Of a stretch of DNA of 64,000 nucleotides, positions 1-8,296 are shown in pieces (position 1 is the stretch's first letter; each line of letters starts with the position of its first letter). The DNA lies in assembly GCF_024498135.1 (NCBI RefSeq), contig NZ_JANHOH010000001.1, positions 1,612,001 to 1,676,000 on the forward strand. The letters are read 5' to 3'. The stretch is from Mucilaginibacter aquariorum (lineage in GTDB: Bacteria > Bacteroidota > Bacteroidia > Sphingobacteriales > Sphingobacteriaceae). The notes under the pieces are model-generated. The model was not told the DNA's origin. It searched no databases and saw only the letters and a list, made by a program, of their open reading frames with translations. Position numbers and translations under genes: made by a program.

Positions 1-152
1 TTCGCGTTTAATGAAGAAAATAGGAACACGCGCAGGGAGTGATTATAGATAAACTCAGTGCCATGTTCTAATAAGAGTTCTGTCGCCTGTCTTGCAATTG
101 AACTATCCGGAATAGTAATGCCTGCTACTGCTTTTAATTGATTAATTGCCAT
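1..152 (-). CDS. HD-domain hydrolase (cyanamide hydratase-like), 5' part only
   Basis: The reverse strand opens with an ATG at 152 and stays open to the window edge, giving about 50 residues. The N-terminus carries a segment typed ITIPDSSIARQATELLLEHG, and then an NHSLRVFLF motif. That order is typical of the start of HD-domain proteins related to cyanamide hydratase, where the His of the NHS motif belongs to the metal-binding HD fold. The catalytic HD dyad would lie beyond the window, so activity cannot be judged. The gene follows the AraC regulator on the same strand with an 87-bp gap, so the two could be co-transcribed. The family assignment rests only on this short N-terminal signature. 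Confidence 0.6.
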   Translation of the reverse strand, partial: MAINQLKAVAGITIPDSSIARQATELLLEHGTEFIYNHSLRVFLFSSLNA

Positions 153-239
153 GATATGTTTTTTATCAAAAGTAAGTCACCGATCAGCGTGTACGAATAG
201 CAATAAAAGCGTTTGACATGCTAAAATTGACATCGAACA

Positions 240-1097
240 TTATTTTCCTCTTTGAACAAATTTATCCCTGAAGTTGGCTGGAGAAAACGTTGTGCACTTC
301 TTGAAAAAATGACTGAACTGCTCAGGTGTGGTGAAATTAAGCGAGTATGCAATTTCTTTTATGGGAGCTGGACTAAATTGGAGCGTCCTTTTTGCTTCCG
401 ATACCAATTTGCTATTAATAATGTTTTTGGTGCTTTTTTTATTGCATCTTTTACAGATGTCACTAAGGCGTCTCGCTGTAATTCCCATCATTTCCGCATA
501 ATCCTGCACTTCATGCAGGGTTTTGTAATTTGTGGTTAACAAATCCATGAATTTTCTATAAATAATATAGTTCTGGCTATCAAAAGTGCTTTCATCAGTG
601 ATCCTGACATTGGCAACCTTGATCATGATTATTTTTAGATAGGCGGCCATTGCATCAATTTGGTTTATATAGGGCACTTTTTTAAACTCATGCTCAAGCG
701 TTTTAAAAAGCAATCTAAGCTCATTAAATTGAGCAATATTTAACTGTAGACATTGATTTGTTGTTACATCACTAAATAACACGGCTTTGCAATTACTTGC
801 GCTTTTGGGTGCTTTTTCCCAAAAGCAATCGGCAAAACATAGTACATATCCGCTAACAATCGCTGGTTTTTCAAACATGTAAACCTGCGCTTTAGCAAGT
901 ATATACAATTCCTTGCTTTTGATTTGAAAGGAATGATCGTCCACACGCAAGGTACTCGACCCCTTTTCGATCAAAAGTAAACGGTGGTAACTTAAACGAT
1001 TGGGAAACTCTGTATCAAGGGAGGTATTGCTCAGTTGATCAATGGAAAAAGAGTTATCCATTGCGGTTTCAACAACAACTTTTAAAGATGATTTCAT
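240..1097 (-). CDS. AraC/XylS family transcriptional regulator
   Basis: A 285-residue protein with a cupin-like N-terminal sensing half and a C-terminal pair of helix-turn-helix motifs. The last ~100 residues show the AraC pattern: a first HTH around TARRLSDICKRC, then VSEAKRTLQFSPAPIKEIAYSLNF, then FSHFFKKCTTFSPANFRDKF, the usual second recognition helix and family signature. The N-terminal half (YHRLLLIEKGSSTLRVDDHSF) resembles the beta-strand core of AraC ligand-binding domains. It is a DNA-binding cytoplasmic regulator; the effector is unknown. The downstream gene on the same strand is an HD-domain hydrolase and the next upstream gene, also on the same strand, is dps, so either could be a target, but no operator is evident. 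Confidence 0.85.
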   Translation of the reverse strand: MKSSLKVVVETAMDNSFSIDQLSNTSLDTEFPNRLSYHRLLLIEKGSSTLRVDDHSFQIKSKELYILAKAQVYMFEKPAIVSGYVLCFADCFWEKAPKSASNCKAVLFSDVTTNQCLQLNIAQFNELRLLFKTLEHEFKKVPYINQIDAMAAYLKIIMIKVANVRITDESTFDSQNYIIYRKFMDLLTTNYKTLHEVQDYAEMMGITARRLSDICKRCNKKSTKNIINSKLVSEAKRTLQFSPAPIKEIAYSLNFTTPEQFSHFFKKCTTFSPANFRDKFVQRGK

Positions 1098-1722
1098 GAC
1101 GTAGGCATTTTAGAATTTATCCGGCGAACTAAAAGTAGTTACCGCTATCACTCCTTTTAAATAAATATAATTAGTGATTGAATACAAATATTTTGACAAC
1201 GAAAGGAAAGGGTGTTTGACTGCGAATATGTGGTTAGATCAACTTTTCAGGTGAAATTTTTTTAAAGAATAGCAATGACTCCATTTTGGATTTTGTTACC
1301 TTATCAAACGAAGTGCAAAGTTCTATCTTAAGCGCAGCCGAAAATTTCCCGGATAATCTAGCTAAACCAAAGGTTATGGTTTGACGACCTGTTTACTTTA
1401 GCCCATCATCAGGATTTAAATCACTTTGCTCAAATTTAGGTGGACATTACGTCACCACTCATCTCCGGATTCCGGAACAGCGAACAATAGGTTCCAAAAC
1501 ATTTTGTCTATTCAATTTATTGATTCTTAACTGGTATTATTAAAATACGACACAAATCGGCGCTCGTCATCCTACGGAATGCATGGGGAACGCCTATGGA
1601 ATGTTCAGTCATATGCGGATAGAACATTTATAAGTACCAAGAGGTTATCATCTTATAATAAGCGGGTATTTCAGCTAAAACAAACATGTAGCGACCAGAC
1701 GTCATTCTTTACAATGATTAAT
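1098..1722. other. 625-bp stretch without a recognisable gene
   Basis: All six frames are broken. One forward segment (about 1400-1600) has short runs that look once-coding, but I could not match it to a family. The part next to 1097 should contain the promoter of the AraC gene, though no convincing Bacteroidota -33/-7 pair was seen. No tRNA-like fold, tandem repeat or strong terminator hairpin was noticed. Confidence 0.5.
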
Positions 1723-2196
1723 TTATAACAAATGAGCTCTTAACATCCAGGCCATTGTCTCATGTGTTTCCATTAAATTGGTGATGTAATCGCTAGTTCC
1801 CGCATCCTTTAGCGCCCCAGCGTAGTTATCGATATTTCCCCTTAAGTGAATGAGTATACTTTCGTGATCGGCCAGCAACATTTTGATATAGCCCTGAGCG
1901 TCGTTTTTAAACCTATCATCTTCGGTCAGGTGTGTCAGTTCCAAAAATTGTTTAAGCGATCCGGGAGCATAATGACCAAGCTTTCGGATGCGCTCACCAA
2001 TGTTATCAACAACTTTTTCCAGCTGATTGTACTGTTCTTCAAAAAATTTGTGTTTATTATAAAAGTCAGGACCTTCAATGTTCCAATGCGCCTTTCTTGT
2101 TTTAGTATATAATACATACTCGTCTGCAAGAATTTTACTTAATGAGTGAGCAACAGCTGCAAGATTGCCCGAACTTATTCCAATTTTAGCTTCCAT
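1723..2196 (-). CDS. dps: Dps family ferritin-like DNA-binding/iron-storage protein
   Basis: A 157-residue protein of normal Dps length. The signature block KAHWNIEGPDFYNKHKFFEE carries the conserved His (KAHWN), the Asp of EGPDF and the following His and Glu, which form the inter-subunit ferroxidase site of Dps proteins. The C-terminal helix contains the usual DHESILIHLR-type segment, and the protein ends soon after with HETMAWMLRAHL. By family knowledge it assembles into a dodecamer that oxidises ferrous iron with hydrogen peroxide and protects DNA in stress. The gene stands alone with about 600 bp on both sides. A 7-bp inverted repeat 135 bp upstream is a possible control site. Confidence 0.92.
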   Translation of the reverse strand: MEAKIGISSGNLAAVAHSLSKILADEYVLYTKTRKAHWNIEGPDFYNKHKFFEEQYNQLEKVVDNIGERIRKLGHYAPGSLKQFLELTHLTEDDRFKNDAQGYIKMLLADHESILIHLRGNIDNYAGALKDAGTSDYITNLMETHETMAWMLRAHLL

Positions 2197-2330
2197 ATTT
2201 TGTTTTAATAATTATGAGTGATTAAATAGTCCGGTTTAATTGTGATGTTTTGGACAACAATAATGAATAAGGCATCATTTTAAAAGAAAAAAAGCATGTC
2301 AATAATTTTATAAGTGTTATGTTGGAAACG

Positions 2331-2350
2331 TCATTCCAACAAGCGTACCA
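2331..2350. promoter_or_regulatory. inverted repeat upstream of dps, candidate operator
   Basis: Perfect 7-bp arms GTTGGAA and TTCCAAC are separated by 6 bp (acgtca), about 135 bp upstream of the dps start. Dyads of this size upstream of stress genes are often regulator sites. The regulator is unknown and the role is inferred from position and symmetry only. Confidence 0.35.
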
Positions 2351-2766
2351 TAGCACAACTATCTATTTATCAATATATTAAATATTTAACGAAAATATTT
2401 AGATCGCTATAGGTTGTTAAATGGCGAAGGACTAGCGAATAATCATCATCAATGTCGATTCAGCGTACTTTGTTAAGTAATTTATTTAGTCTTCACCATT
2501 GCAATGCAGCATTATAAGGGTCAATTTATAACTTGCGCAAGGGAACTAGCTACGACGTTTTCTTTGCCTCTGCCAGTCTAACGGAATTACAAGAAATGGC
2601 CGGCATTCCAAGGTAGGATGGCATCCTTATATCGCACTCATTTCAGGCTATACAATAGTTACGCGTCATACCGTACATCGCCTATTACTGGCTATACAGC
2701 GAAATAAAGCCAATTAAAATACAGACAATAATCATTAATTAACTAATCATCAGCTATTTAACCAAA

Positions 2767-2782
2767 TGGCATGGCAATTGGT
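2767..2782 (+). promoter_or_regulatory. possible sigma-54 (-24/-12) promoter of the esterase gene
   Basis: The sequence TGGCATGGCAATTGGT places TGGCA and TTG at the exact spacing of the -24/-12 consensus (TGGCAC-N5-TTGC), but the -12 C is replaced by G. Transcription would begin near 2793, which would exclude the upstream ATG at 2785 and agree with the start at 2821. A sigma-54 activator is encoded in the same window at 12519-14612. Confidence 0.3.
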
Positions 2783-2820
2783 TAATGCTGACCATCTATT
2801 CAACTATAAAAAAAACGAAG

Positions 2821-3852
2821 ATGACCCAATCACTTAAATTAGTTATTTTAACTGTATTATCGATTTTAACTTTGCACTGCGCTTTTGCGCAAACCAATTA
2901 CGCAACAGACCCGCACCTTACCCCGGATGTCCGGGCTTTTTTGAAATTGGTCAACTCTGGGGGGCCTCCAGTGGAAAGCCTTTCTAAACAGGATGCGAGA
3001 AATGTATTGATCAATGCTCAGGCATCCGTAAAAGTAAATATGTCGGGGATTGAAGAATCTGAGAAGACTATACATGCAGATGGCCATGCGATCAAATTAA
3101 ATATTGTCAGACCGGCAGGTGCAAAAGGCATATTGCCGGTTTTTATTTTTATCCACGGCGGTGGCTGGATCTTAGGTGATTACCCAACGCATAAAAGAAT
3201 GGTCCGCGACCTCGTAGTATTGTCAGGCTGTGAAGGAGTATTTGTAAACTACACACCGTCGCCGGAAGCGCATTACCCTGTTGCAATCAATGAGATTTAT
3301 GCCGCTACGAAATGGGTGTCCGAACATGGTGCTGAAATAAAAGCTGACGGCAGCAAATTAGCTATTGTTGGTAATAGTGTTGGTGGCAATATGACCACCG
3401 CTACCTGTTTGATGGCTAAGGAAAAAGGCGGTCCGAAGATCAGCCTGCAGATCATGATGTGGCCGATTGTCGATGCTGGATTTAACACGGAATCTTATCA
3501 GCTATTTGGAGCCGATAGGTTTCTCACCGCCCCTCTAATGAAATGGATGTATAACCAGTATACCACAGATCCGGCGCAACGGAAAGAAATCTACGCTTCG
3601 CCGTTGCAGGCATCCGTTGAGCAGCTTAACGGGTTACCACCTGCACTGATCCAGGTAGCTGAAAACGATATTTTAAGGGATGAAGGCGAGGCCTACGGCA
3701 GAAAACTATTGGAGGCCGGCGTGTTCGCTACAACAATCAGGTATAACGGTGTGATCCATGACTTTGGCTTATTGAACGGGCTTGCCGAGATCCCACAAAC
3801 CAGGGCACTTTTTGTTCAGGCAGCGGCAGAATTAAAAAAGTATTTAAAGTAA
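2821..3852 (+). CDS. secreted alpha/beta hydrolase, HSL-type esterase/lipase
   Basis: A 343-residue protein when started at 2821. That start is preferred over the in-frame ATG at 2785 because it places a classic signal peptide (positive MTQSLK, hydrophobic core, CAFAQ) at the N-terminus. It has the oxyanion-hole motif HGGGW at residues 112-116, nucleophile elbow GNSVGG with Ser186, a catalytic Asp in AENDILRDE (Asp283), and a catalytic His in GVIHDFG (His313). This set and order are those of the alpha/beta hydrolase-3 (hormone-sensitive lipase-like) esterases. It probably acts in the periplasm on a short-chain ester or lactone; the substrate cannot be inferred. The gene is monocistronic. A sigma-54-like site lies just upstream. 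Confidence 0.88.
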   Translation: MTQSLKLVILTVLSILTLHCAFAQTNYATDPHLTPDVRAFLKLVNSGGPPVESLSKQDARNVLINAQASVKVNMSGIEESEKTIHADGHAIKLNIVRPAGAKGILPVFIFIHGGGWILGDYPTHKRMVRDLVVLSGCEGVFVNYTPSPEAHYPVAINEIYAATKWVSEHGAEIKADGSKLAIVGNSVGGNMTTATCLMAKEKGGPKISLQIMMWPIVDAGFNTESYQLFGADRFLTAPLMKWMYNQYTTDPAQRKEIYASPLQASVEQLNGLPPALIQVAENDILRDEGEAYGRKLLEAGVFATTIRYNGVIHDFGLLNGLAEIPQTRALFVQAAAELKKYLK

Positions 3853-4237
3853 TAGTAACAAAAATGATCTGATTAAATAATTAAGCAAAGAAAAAGACAG
3901 AACGAAAAATGCTGAATGAAGCTCTTAATTAGTCGATCATAATGATACCTGAACAGAGTTGCACGGAAACGTTTTTAAAGTTATCAACTTGGATATATGA
4001 TACCGTTGATCATCAGCAATCTTTAATGCAAACGATATTGATCTTTATATAAAAGAAGGCGATTCCTGAATCTTAATTTATGGTTATCCGCAAAGTCAGT
4101 AATTATTACGATTGAAGAGTGTTACTAATCGCTCATGTTTTATAAAATCTTATTTGCGCCGTTATTTTTTGATATCCGATTAAAACGATCTAAAGTTAGT
4201 CGCTGACCACTTCAAATAATAATAACAATATATAAAA
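3853..4237. other. 385-bp intergenic stretch, no gene seen
   Basis: All frames are interrupted by several stops. A short forward run near 3950-4050 might be a degenerate coding remnant but was not recognised. The end of the stretch must hold the promoter of the following Pycsar-effector-like gene; no clear -7 TAnnTTTG element was found. Confidence 0.4.
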
Positions 4238-4900
4238 ATGAAAAGAAAACAACAGCTGGTAGTGATCGGTAAATATGTAAAAAAATACTTTGCCGAATTT
4301 CAGCAGCCGGGATATCAATTTCATAACTTTAAACGTACTAAAGCGATCATATCTGCGGTCGAAAAGCTAGTGAAAAAGACGACCTTGACTGAGGATGATC
4401 AATTTATACTGTTAACCGCCGCGTGGTTCAGGGAGATCGATCTGGCAACTAACAAGGATGGTAGACGGCTCTCCGCTTCAGGGATTGCTAAGAATCTTTT
4501 AATTTCGCAACAAACTGATCCGGCGTTAATCGAAAAGGTGCAGGAGCTGATCATGGTCACGGAAGAAACTGCCCCAGTGGATAAAGCTTTGCCATCGATC
4601 ATGCTGGATGCCCTATACGCTTATGCAGGTAAAAAGTCCTTTGAAGCGCTTAACGGAAAATTGCGTAGAGAAACTGAAAAAGTCAAGGAAAAGAAGGTTT
4701 CCAAAATTGCGTGGCTGACGGAAACTTACGAATGGATGGGCCTGTTTCATTACCGCACGGACCGGGCCCGTAGCTTGTGGAAAAAAGGTTTCCAGAAAAA
4801 CCTTTCAAAAGTCAAGTTGGCGTTAAATAAAAGATCGGTGCCCGCGGATCTGGTGACCCCAAAAAAAAAGGACCGACGAACAGACGACGGAATCTGCTAA
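4238..4900 (+). CDS. degenerate HD-domain half of a Pycsar-effector-like protein (frame 0 product)
   Basis: A 220-residue product that resembles the N-terminal HD-phosphohydrolase half of the ~400-aa Bacteroidota proteins with an HD domain followed by the membrane Pycsar-effector domain (DUF5706/PF18967). The fold motifs are in place (FHNFKRTKAII near residue 28; AAWFREIDLAT near residue 61). However, the second His of the family's HN..H motif is Arg33 and the HD dyad reads Arg65-Glu66, so the metal site looks lost. The reading frame ends after a Lys-rich tail (TPKKKDRRTDDGIC). The missing C-terminal half lies immediately downstream in the -1 frame. The two halves join without a stop if the ribosome slips at 4864-4870, giving about 414 aa, the usual family length. 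A homopolymer sequencing error or a disabled gene are the alternatives. Confidence 0.75.
   Translation: MKRKQQLVVIGKYVKKYFAEFQQPGYQFHNFKRTKAIISAVEKLVKKTTLTEDDQFILLTAAWFREIDLATNKDGRRLSASGIAKNLLISQQTDPALIEKVQELIMVTEETAPVDKALPSIMLDALYAYAGKKSFEALNGKLRRETEKVKEKKVSKIAWLTETYEWMGLFHYRTDRARSLWKKGFQKNLSKVKLALNKRSVPADLVTPKKKDRRTDDGIC
4864..4870 (+). promoter_or_regulatory. candidate -1 ribosomal frameshift site A AAA AAG
   Basis: A run of nine A bases followed by G (4861-4870) sits in frame as CCA AAA AAA AAG, so the last seven bases form A AAA AAG, the heptamer used by E. coli dnaX. A -1 slip here continues as GGA CCG ACG and remains open through the ATG at 4936 to the stop at 5481. No strong downstream stem or upstream internal Shine-Dalgarno was evident, which weakens the programmed-slippage case. 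Confidence 0.45.
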
Positions 4901-4935
4901 AAAACAATGATGTCCCCGAGAAAGGAGTCGAGACG

Positions 4936-5481
4936 ATGTTTAAGACCGCATCCAGTAATCATCAACGACTAAGTAGTATGGCTGATAATAAAGCCCATCT
5001 GCTCATCACGGTAAATGCAATCATTTTGTCTGCGGTGATCAGTTTGATACTTCGAAAATTGGGCGAACAACCATTTCTGCTCTGGCCAACCTTCCTGCTC
5101 ATCGTTGTAAGCCTGGTAACAATAATCTTTGCGATCCTGGCGACCAGACCCCATCTTTTCTCCGGCCGCTTCACGACCGAACAACTCGAAAGTAAAGAGA
5201 CTAATCTTCTTTTCTACGGTAACTTTTTTAAAATAGACAGAGACACCTACCGCGCAGCAATGATGCGGTTAATAGAAGACCGTGAAATGTTCTATACCGT
5301 CCTGATCTATGATGTATATGGACAAGGCATCGCGCTAGCCAAAAAATATGGGCTACTTAGGATTGCTTTCATCTTCTTTATTTACGGCTTGGTGGCCTCG
5401 GTATTGGCCTATGCCGGTGTCACCCTTTTACATCTGAAATCACTCGCTTTGAATTCAATTCCACAAGTAAGCGTCCCTTAA
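4936..5481 (+). CDS. membrane effector half of a Pycsar-effector-like protein (DUF5706)
   Basis: A 181-residue membrane protein with the family signature SSNHQRLSSMADNKAH at the N-terminus. It is followed by a transmembrane segment (about 23-42), a second (about 47-67), a cytoplasmic central region (FTTEQLESKETNLLFYGNF ...), and a third hydrophobic segment near the C-terminus (about 142-167). In Pycsar systems, proteins of this domain are membrane-disrupting effectors triggered by cyclic pyrimidine nucleotides; no cyclase gene is adjacent here. An AAAGGAG run ends 8-9 bases before ATG 4936, so independent translation is possible, but residues encoded upstream in the same frame (EKGVETMFKT) match what the fused family has before this point. 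This favours one gene read across a frameshift. Confidence 0.78.
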   Translation: MFKTASSNHQRLSSMADNKAHLLITVNAIILSAVISLILRKLGEQPFLLWPTFLLIVVSLVTIIFAILATRPHLFSGRFTTEQLESKETNLLFYGNFFKIDRDTYRAAMMRLIEDREMFYTVLIYDVYGQGIALAKKYGLLRIAFIFFIYGLVASVLAYAGVTLLHLKSLALNSIPQVSVP

Positions 5482-5601
5482 TCCGGACCGGTATTTTGTA
5501 AACTGTTTAATTCAAAATTTAATTGTTGTTGTTGTAACTGTGGGTATGTTGGAAAACTCAATGGAGATTTCATAACTCGAGTCGATTATCTATCCGTAAC
5601 G

Positions 5602-5735
5602 ATGGATGAAAGTGAACGCTACCATATTCTGTCTATATTGGAAAGCTTTTGCCAAAAGCTGGGCTGCTGAACTTTTGAATATTACTTCTTCAACGCTTAC
5701 TTCAAGGATGAAAAAGCTAAATATTGAGATAAGGT
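5602..5735 (+). pseudogene. remnant of a sigma-54 activator C-terminus (Fis-type HTH)
   Basis: Frame 1 from 5602 reads MDESERYHILSILESF, and a second frame from 5663 reads AAELLNITSSTLTSRMKKLN. Together these are the last ~45 residues of an NtrC-type activator. Compare the intact protein at 12519-14612, which has [15 protein letters not shown] and then [21 protein letters not shown] frameshift and a small deletion near 5650-5662 separate the two parts, and no AAA+ domain precedes them. It is a decayed fragment without its own regulatory sites. Confidence 0.7.
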
Positions 5736-5836
5736 ATAATTATGACGTTTTTCATTAGCTATTAGAGAAAAGTTCAATTATGCATGACAGACAAAATATT
5801 ATTTGAGATTTTGATAAGGTGAAAGATACAAAGCAA

Positions 5837-6138
5837 CTTAAATTTCATTCTAAAAAGGGTGGCAAAACCAACATTACAGACATCGATAGGCCTTGGAAAA
5901 ACATGGAATTATTCAAAGCATGTCCTTTAATGGAAATTGCTTAGCTAATGCCTTGGCCGAATGCTTTTTAATTTGGTGAAGAAAGGATTGCTGTACAGAC
6001 ATAGCTTTGAAACCGCTTATAAATTTGTCCCTTCGTTAATATGATTTATTCATTACAAGAACAATAAGCGAAGAAAATAGATTAAATGCAAAGAGCCCGG
6101 TGGAATACCGAGCTCTCGCAAAAAACATAATTATTTAA
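5837..6138 (+). pseudogene. decayed IS3-family transposase (OrfB C-terminus)
   Basis: Pieces of the rve/IS3 transposase C-terminus lie in order but in changing frames with internal stops: LKFHSKKGGKT (for the family's FHSDRG.QY), NMELFKACP, NGNCLANALAECF (holding the third catalytic Glu), LLYRHSFETAYKFVPSLI, FIHYKNNKRRK, and LNAKSPVEYRALAKN before a stop at 6136-6138. The catalytic Asp of the HSD motif has become Lys, so the enzyme is dead. No terminal inverted repeats were found. Confidence 0.75.
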
Positions 6139-6229
6139 TCTGTCCACCTTTTTAGGTCACTCCAGATCAGACAGCCTCTTTCTGTTGACGGATACCTGAA
6201 TGCCAATGAATAGGCGGCTTTGTATTCAA

Positions 6230-7030
6230 TTATTTAATGGGAGACTTTAATGAGGCCTCAATTATTACCTGTGCGACTTCTTTGGGATGAGTCATATAAA
6301 CAACATGGCTTGCTTTTATTTCAGTAACGATAGCTCCGGATCTTTTGTAAACAAAACGTTCGATATCGGGTTGAATACTTTTATCTTCAGTAGATACGAT
6401 ACCCCAGCTTGGTTTCGTTTTCCAGGCTGCGGCAGTCATTGGTGCATTAAATGCTTCAAGGCTTACCGGACCCTGAGAATCATACATAAAATCTGATTCC
6501 GCTTTGGTAAGACCGGCAGCAAAACCGATAAAAAATTTTTCTTTACTGTAAAAGAAGTAGCCATTCTCATCAGGTGCAACAATACCATTTTCCTGAGACG
6601 GTGCCTTGGTTTTTGCCAGATCAAGTGCAGATTCTCCAACCTCAGGCTGAAATGCGGCAACATAAACTAAACCCACGACCTTTGGATCAATTCCTGCCTG
6701 GGTAATAACCGCTCCGCCATAAGAGTGCCCAACCAAGATTACCGGGCCGTCCTGCCTTGCCAATATTACTTTAACAGCAGCGACGTCTGCTTCCATTGAT
6801 GTTAGTGGGTTTTGCACGATGCTCACATGGTAACCCTTTGCAACCAGGACATCATAAACACCGCGCCAACCTGATCCGTCAGCAAAAGCCCCATGTACAA
6901 TAACGATGTTTTTAACCTTCAATGGGGCTTGAGCCTCTGCTTTAGGTGAAGCCGTTGCCATTAAAATGATGCTTAACGGTACCGCAGCGGCAGCTAAGTG
7001 GTTTTTAAATTGTTTTTTCAAATTTTTCAT
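6230..7030 (-). CDS. secreted alpha/beta hydrolase (small esterase)
   Basis: A 266-residue protein with an N-terminal signal peptide (KK-rich start, then LAAAAVPLSIILMATA, AEAQA). The mature part is the alpha/beta hydrolase type often annotated as a small esterase: HGAFADGSGW near residue 46 gives the oxyanion hole, GHSYGG carries the nucleophile Ser103, Asp216 lies in STEDKSIQ, and His242 lies in ASHVVYMTHP. The triad is complete. It should act in the periplasm on a soluble ester, but the substrate is unknown. The gene stands alone, with IS and regulator remnants downstream and a long gene-free stretch upstream. Confidence 0.88.
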   Translation of the reverse strand: MKNLKKQFKNHLAAAAVPLSIILMATASPKAEAQAPLKVKNIVIVHGAFADGSGWRGVYDVLVAKGYHVSIVQNPLTSMEADVAAVKVILARQDGPVILVGHSYGGAVITQAGIDPKVVGLVYVAAFQPEVGESALDLAKTKAPSQENGIVAPDENGYFFYSKEKFFIGFAAGLTKAESDFMYDSQGPVSLEAFNAPMTAAAWKTKPSWGIVSTEDKSIQPDIERFVYKRSGAIVTEIKASHVVYMTHPKEVAQVIIEASLKSPIK

Positions 7031-8296
7031 ATTTTTTATTTGACCCGACTATTACCATTTTGATGCCATTACATCAAGTTTCTGTAAATCAGTCTTTTGT
7101 ATATTAATATATGATCCTGAGTCGAGCCATATATCGCTAAATGGTGAAGAAAGCACGAATAACCGATTATCTGAATGTTTGGTCATCTCATTTCTCCAGG
7201 CACCGCAAGTTTTGCGTTACGATTTCAGGCTGGTGCCTGCTGATTGTTGCAATTTTATAAGATAAAAGATTATCGGGAAGGAAATATCCCGTTCCATCAT
7301 TTGTAGTGAGTAGTGAGCAGCGCTATTATATACCTTAAAGTATTGATCATAAACCCTGTCAACTTTATTGATGTCGTGCTATATGATTTTTTTGTAAAAA
7401 ATAATTTCACTATAAAATGATTCAGGCGTCTGATATTGGGAATAAATATATCATTCAGTCCGGTATACAAAATACAGCATGTAGCAGCTGTCATAATTGC
7501 ATGTGTGGTATAAAACATTAAATTGAACATAATTGATAGTTATTAAGCTTTAAACTTTGGTAGATAATATTGTCAAGTAAAATGAAAAAGGAAATATTTC
7601 TATAAGCAAATCAATACCTATTCCAATATTTAACTACTTGATAATCAAATATTAAAGTAAAATTTTAAAAATCGGATTAACGCAGTTTCGCTAATTGGCG
7701 CTCTAAAAACGTTGAACATGAATGGAATCTATTAGAACCGAAGTACCGGCCTGTATTTTGAATATTTCACCCAAGTTAACGGTGCGGTTAGATTTAAAGA
7801 ATCGTGTTTCGAACTTGTATTTATTCGGGTTCCTAAAACCCGGCAATACATTTAGTTACCTTGTAAAACCTTTACATTCAGATCTTCTTCCCGTATTTGA
7901 CTGGCATTGTGATGCGAATTTTCCTAAATATTTCCCCCTGGATAAGGTCTGCCAAAGATTGTCATCTACCATTTCTGGGAAGTACCGGATATTCATCATT
8001 CGCTGAATGAGGCTTGTCCAAATGTTCATAAGAAATCCCAAAGCGAAGTTAACTGTATTACTGCCTACTATATAACGATTTGAATTCCGCTCGTTCGGCA
8101 ATGATTCTAGCGGGTTTAATTGCTTTGAATAAAGCAGGTTTACAAAAAAAGTCTTCCTGTCGCTATTTGATCACCAATCGTCGAAATCCCGCTATAGAAA
8201 ACATTGCGAGTTCATCTTAATATACTGACAATAAACTACTTGTGATCTGGCATCATATTGCCTTGCAAGTTCACATTGTAAATAAAACTCTTTATT
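7031..8296. other. 1.27-kb stretch without a supported gene
   Basis: Open frames here are short and have no family features. A forward frame at 7722-8006 and a reverse frame at 7856-8101 overlap each other, and neither has a signal peptide, a motif or a good ribosome-binding site. The 7031-7250 part holds the promoter of the esterase and the last ~80 bp that of the metallo-hydrolase gene. The stretch lies close to IS and regulator remnants and may be eroded DNA. Confidence 0.45.

Noticed and set aside
7297..7530. 77-codon reverse frame
   Set aside because: AT-rich, without family features or neighbours that need it.
7722..8101. Overlapping open frames on both strands in a gene-free stretch
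   Set aside because: Neither frame has a motif, signal peptide or ribosome-binding site, and they overlap each other.
8248..8261. Sigma-54-like TGGC...TTGC before the metallo-hydrolase gene
   Set aside because: The spacing is one base short of the strict -24/-12 requirement.
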